A stretch of 64,000 nucleotides of DNA from Bacillota bacterium (GTDB lineage Bacteria > Bacillota > Clostridia > Christensenellales > CAG-138). The notes below the pieces were generated by a model. The model did not search any database. It had not been told where the DNA came from and saw only the letters and a program-made list of their open reading frames with translations. Every line of letters begins with the position of its first letter. Positions within the stretch are counted from its first letter, which is position 1. Both the position numbers and the translations under genes were made by a program. The DNA is taken from NCBI GenBank assembly GCA_016286445.1, contig JAEESS010000004.1:1-64000 (forward strand). Direction: 5' to 3'. Positions 61,236-64,000 of this stretch are shown here, one piece after another.

Positions 61236-62594
61236 ATGCGTTTTTCCGGTTTTTCCGAATTGCTGAACCATTTTGCAGAGCAATCGCCCGACGCGCCCGC
61301 GCTGCGCTATGCGCAAAACGGCGCGATCAAAACCTGCACCTATGCCGAGCTGTCCGCCCGCGTCGAAAAGCGCGCCGTGTTTCTCAAAGCGTCGCAAAAG
61401 CAGGCGTACGGCATTCTTGCGAACGGCTCATTCGACTGTGTGATCGAGATCTTCGCCTCCGTGCTTTCCGGACGCCGCACCGTCCTTTTGAATGAAAACG
61501 CCGCGGACGAGGTGCTTTCGGAGCAGGTCAGAGAAGCCGGGCTCGACGCGCTTTGGGGCGATCCGGATCTCAAAGAGTACTTAATGCCTTTGCTTGTCGA
61601 TTCCGCCGAGGGCGGCGCGGGCAGGCTTCTGTTCTTCACCTCCGGCACCACGAGCCGCGCAAAGGCGGTCGTGCTCTCCGACGCGTCTCTGATGAGCTCC
61701 GCCTATAACGGCGGCGCGCTTCTGCCGCTTTCCCCCGCCGACACGCTTCTTTGCATACTGCCGCTCGATCACGTCTTCGGTTTTGTGTGCGGACTTCTGT
61801 GGGGACTTTCGTGCGGCGCGTGCGTCGCGCTTTCCCGCGGGGCGCGTCATTATCACGAGGACTGCATCTTCTTCCGCCCGACCGCGCTGTCCGCCGTGCC
61901 GTCGCTTTTGGGCTTCCTGCTGAAATACCGCGCGCTGAATCCGGAATTGAAAACGATCCTGATCGGCGCAGGCGGGTGTCCGCCGGAGATTCTGCGCGCG
62001 GCGCAGACGACCGACGCGCGCGTCTGCTTCGGCTATGGGCTCACGGAAACGAGCTCCGGCGTTGCGCTGTCTTTGGGCGAGGGCGATCCGTACGCGATGA
62101 CGGTCTGTCCGGACGACACGGTCACGATCGCGGACGACGGCGAGGTGCTGATCACCGCCGCCACCTGCATGATGCAGGGCTACTGGCATAAGCCGGAGGA
62201 CACGGCGGCGGTCCTCAGAGACGGCGTGCTGTATACCGGCGACCTCGGTACGCTCGACGAAACAGGCAAGCTCCGGCTCACCGGACGCAAAAAAGAGATG
62301 CTCGTGCTCAGTGACGGGACCAAGCTGTACCTTCCGGAATACGAGCAGGCGCTTTCAAACGCGCTCGGCGGCGAAGCGGTCTGCGTGCTGCTCATCGGGG
62401 ATCTGCCGATCCTTGTTCTGGAGGGCGACATGCGCGATCCCGCGCCGATCTGGGCAAAGATCCGTCCCGTGCTCGACGCGCGTGCGCGCAACCAGCAGAT
62501 CAAGCGGATCGAGTTTTATGAAAATCCGTTCCCCCGGACGGCAAGCGGAAAGATCATGCGTTGGGCGATCCAACGGGAAAGAGAGGGGTTATGA
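61236..62594 (+). CDS. Acyl-adenylate ligase (AMP-binding enzyme)
   Basis: 452 residues from the ATG at 61236 (GGAGGTG upstream); the longer track frame begins outside the leader. ANL-superfamily motifs: FFTSGTTSRAKAVVLS (P loop), YGLTETSSG, YTGDLGTLDETG, RKKEMLVLSDGTKLYL and catalytic Lys in PRTASGKIMR. Shorter than acyl-CoA synthetases (about 510-550). As its stop overlaps the ACP start (ATGA), it most likely loads a carboxylic acid onto that ACP rather than onto CoA. A TACAAT box lies 25 bases before the start. Confidence 0.9.
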   Translation: MRFSGFSELLNHFAEQSPDAPALRYAQNGAIKTCTYAELSARVEKRAVFLKASQKQAYGILANGSFDCVIEIFASVLSGRRTVLLNENAADEVLSEQVREAGLDALWGDPDLKEYLMPLLVDSAEGGAGRLLFFTSGTTSRAKAVVLSDASLMSSAYNGGALLPLSPADTLLCILPLDHVFGFVCGLLWGLSCGACVALSRGARHYHEDCIFFRPTALSAVPSLLGFLLKYRALNPELKTILIGAGGCPPEILRAAQTTDARVCFGYGLTETSSGVALSLGEGDPYAMTVCPDDTVTIADDGEVLITAATCMMQGYWHKPEDTAAVLRDGVLYTGDLGTLDETGKLRLTGRKKEMLVLSDGTKLYLPEYEQALSNALGGEAVCVLLIGDLPILVLEGDMRDPAPIWAKIRPVLDARARNQQIKRIEFYENPFPRTASGKIMRWAIQREREGL

Positions 62595-62845
62595 CCCGCA
62601 GAGAAGAGATCCTGAACAAAACGAGAGAGATCATCGTCGAATCGCTGCCCGAGCTGGAAGGCAGGGAGTTCAACGAGGACACCGTCATCAACACGGACAC
62701 CGGCGTCGATTCCATGGGCTTTACGCTGATCATCTGCCGTCTTGAAGCGGCGTTCGACGTACGCATCCCGAACCGGCAATGGCAGAAGCTGTCCACCGTA
62801 AAGGACGTCGTCGACGCGATCGAAAAGCGGATGCCGAAGGCATAA
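62591..62845 (+). CDS. Acyl carrier protein
   Basis: 84 residues; the stop/start overlap with the ligase fixes the ATG at 62591. The phosphopantetheine site is TGVDSMGF (Ser in the DSM triplet), followed by LIICRLEAAFDVRIPNRQW, the usual helix III region. A dedicated ACP rather than the fatty-acid-synthase one, judging by its partners. It accepts the acyl group from the ligase upstream and hands it to the thioesterase or an enzyme elsewhere. Confidence 0.92.
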   Translation: MTRREEILNKTREIIVESLPELEGREFNEDTVINTDTGVDSMGFTLIICRLEAAFDVRIPNRQWQKLSTVKDVVDAIEKRMPKA

Positions 62846-62847
62846 GC

Positions 62848-63564
62848 ATGTATCGGATCGATTATACCGTACTGAGCTCCGACACGGACGCGAACCGCAG
62901 ACTGCGCCTATCGCGTCTTTTTACCATGCTCCAGGAGGCGTCGATCGCGCATACGACCGAACTCGGCATGGGTCGTGAAATGACGCTCGACCGCGGGCTA
63001 TTGTGGATCGTCACGCTGCAGCAGGCAAAGATTGCGCGGATGCCGGAATACGACGAGCGCATCCGGCTCGTTTCCTGGCCCGGCAGGATGATGCACCTGC
63101 TGTTCCCCCGCTATTACCGCATCGAGGACGAGCGTGGCAATGCGCTCGTCGAGGCGAGCGCGCTCTGGGCGCTGATGGATCAAAAGACGCGCCGCATCGT
63201 GTTCCCGGAGCTGTACGGCGTCAAGATCCGCGGCGTGCACACCGGCAGGGAGATCCCGCTGCCCGTCGCGCCGAAGATGCCGGCGAACGCGAAGGAAAGC
63301 GCGTTTACCGTGCCTTACAGCTTTGTCGATCTCAACGGGCATATGAACAACACGCGCTACTTCGATCTTGCCGAGGACCGCATGCCGAAAGCGCTGCGCG
63401 AACGACCTCTTTCCGGCGTGCAGACGGAATACGCCAAGGAAGCGAAGGAAGGCGAAACGATCCTTCTGAGAAGCGAAGTCAGACACGACGCCTATCTGCT
63501 GTCCGGCGAGCAGGACGGCGCAAAGCTGTTCCGCCTGTCGCTGACCTTCGGCGAAACACGGTGA
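62848..63564 (+). CDS. Acyl-ACP thioesterase
   Basis: 238 residues from the ATG at 62848, two bases after the ACP stop. Two hot-dog domains in tandem; the second holds the family motif FVDLNGHMNNTRYFD (the N.H.NN catalytic region), the first ends HLLFPRYYRIED. It releases a free acid from acyl-ACP. With the ligase and ACP it makes a closed charge-and-release set, so some other enzyme must act on the ACP-bound acid, unless the role is exchange or proofreading. Confidence 0.9.
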   Translation: MYRIDYTVLSSDTDANRRLRLSRLFTMLQEASIAHTTELGMGREMTLDRGLLWIVTLQQAKIARMPEYDERIRLVSWPGRMMHLLFPRYYRIEDERGNALVEASALWALMDQKTRRIVFPELYGVKIRGVHTGREIPLPVAPKMPANAKESAFTVPYSFVDLNGHMNNTRYFDLAEDRMPKALRERPLSGVQTEYAKEAKEGETILLRSEVRHDAYLLSGEQDGAKLFRLSLTFGETR

Positions 63565-63570
63565 TCCTCT

Positions 63571-64000
63571 ATGAACGGTTACACGGAACAAAAACGCGTT
63601 AAGATTTACGGAACGCTCGGTCCCGCCTGCCGGGAGCCGGCGCTTCTTGCGGCAATGCTCGCGGAGGGGCTCGACGGCATGCGGCTGAATCTGTCCCACG
63701 CGACGCTTGCGGAATCGGCGGACGTCATCGAAGCGTTTCATCATGCCGCCGAAGGATACGGCATGCACCCGGAGCTTCTCATCGATCTGATGGGACCGGA
63801 GCTGCGGGTCGGCAGGCTTTCGGAGCCGCTGTCCCTGCGCACGGGCGAAGCGATCGACGCGGACGCGCTGCCGTTTCCGGACGTGGTCCGGCGCATCCTG
63901 CGCGCTTCCGTTCCCGATCGCGACATCCTTTTGGACGACGGCAAGATCCTTCTGCGCACGGAGGTCGATCACCGTCTGCGCGTTGTGCGCGGCGGCGTTC
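63571..64000 (+). CDS. Pyruvate kinase family protein, 3' end outside window
   Basis: 143 codons are visible; the gene runs past base 64000 and is missing from the ORF track for that reason. The start MNGYTEQKRVKIYGTLGPAC matches pyruvate kinase's KIVATIGP opening, GMRLNLSHAT the RINFSHG motif, and LIDLMGPELRVG the DTKGPEIRTG motif. The next segment lacks the usual large B domain spacing for what can be seen, so a divergent pyruvate-kinase-like protein is possible. Six bases after the thioesterase stop, hence likely in the same operon, which is unusual. Confidence 0.82.
   Translation, partial: MNGYTEQKRVKIYGTLGPACREPALLAAMLAEGLDGMRLNLSHATLAESADVIEAFHHAAEGYGMHPELLIDLMGPELRVGRLSEPLSLRTGEAIDADALPFPDVVRRILRASVPDRDILLDDGKILLRTEVDHRLRVVRGGV

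Overview
This window looks like chromosomal DNA of an anaerobic, probably gut-dwelling member of the Clostridia (Bacillota). The evidence is AGGAGG-type ribosome binding sites, sigma-A-like TTGACA/TATAAT promoters, tRNA genes without an encoded CCA, Rho-independent terminators, many [4Fe-4S] and flavin proteins, and dispersed hairpin repeats of the kind found in gut Clostridia. No species can be named from the sequence alone.

Layout. 1-618: the end of an unrecognised gene. 684-995: a strong promoter, tRNA-Leu(TAA), initiator tRNA-Met(CAT) and a terminator. 1067-11002: an accessory segment that appears lower in GC, placed directly after the initiator tRNA. It carries a LysR regulator with its operators, a hydrolase, two flavodoxin-like reductases, a lipoprotein fused to an aldo-keto reductase, an Rrf2 regulator with two near-identical operators, a PNPOx-ferredoxin protein, a frameshifted zinc macrodomain gene and a class M sirtuin (SirTM). 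Degenerate non-coding DNA and two small genes follow.

11392-25738: a candidate envelope system. It comprises ApbE and a membrane ferredoxin with two covalent-FMN domains, a phosphodiester glycosidase with a small membrane protein, an OmpR-type two-component system, and a VTC polyphosphate-polymerase-like protein with DUF4956 and a secreted beta-helix lipoprotein. Three separate promoters in this stretch share one direct-repeat motif ending in TATGAT, which suggests a single regulon run by the local two-component system. Unrelated housekeeping-type genes (AraC-GyrI, EamA, TfoX, flavin reductase, cyclodeaminase) sit inside the block.

25874-32080: a hydrolase, an EFR1 flavodoxin-ferredoxin, an AI-2E-family permease, and two SDR-type epimerases divergent from a TetR regulator. 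32212-44473: a seven-gene rhamnoside operon (GH3, GPH symporter, esterase, GH78, rhaB, rhaA, rhaD) divergent from an AraC activator. rhaB is shortened at its 3' end by a dispersed repeat. 44530-53734: a large secreted M30-like metalloprotease, PAP2 phosphatase, PHP phosphatase, DUF362 protein, MFS transporter and hydrolase.

53867-61024: a four-gene flavin/iron-sulfur electron-transfer operon of unknown substrate. It is divergent from an acyl-adenylate ligase, acyl carrier protein and acyl-ACP thioesterase operon, which is followed by the start of a pyruvate kinase gene that runs off the window. The most promising undescribed systems are the VTC/flavin/beta-helix regulon, the redox operon facing the acyl-ACP operon, and the SirTM-macrodomain-PNPOx/ferredoxin cluster that lacks the usual lipoyl carrier.
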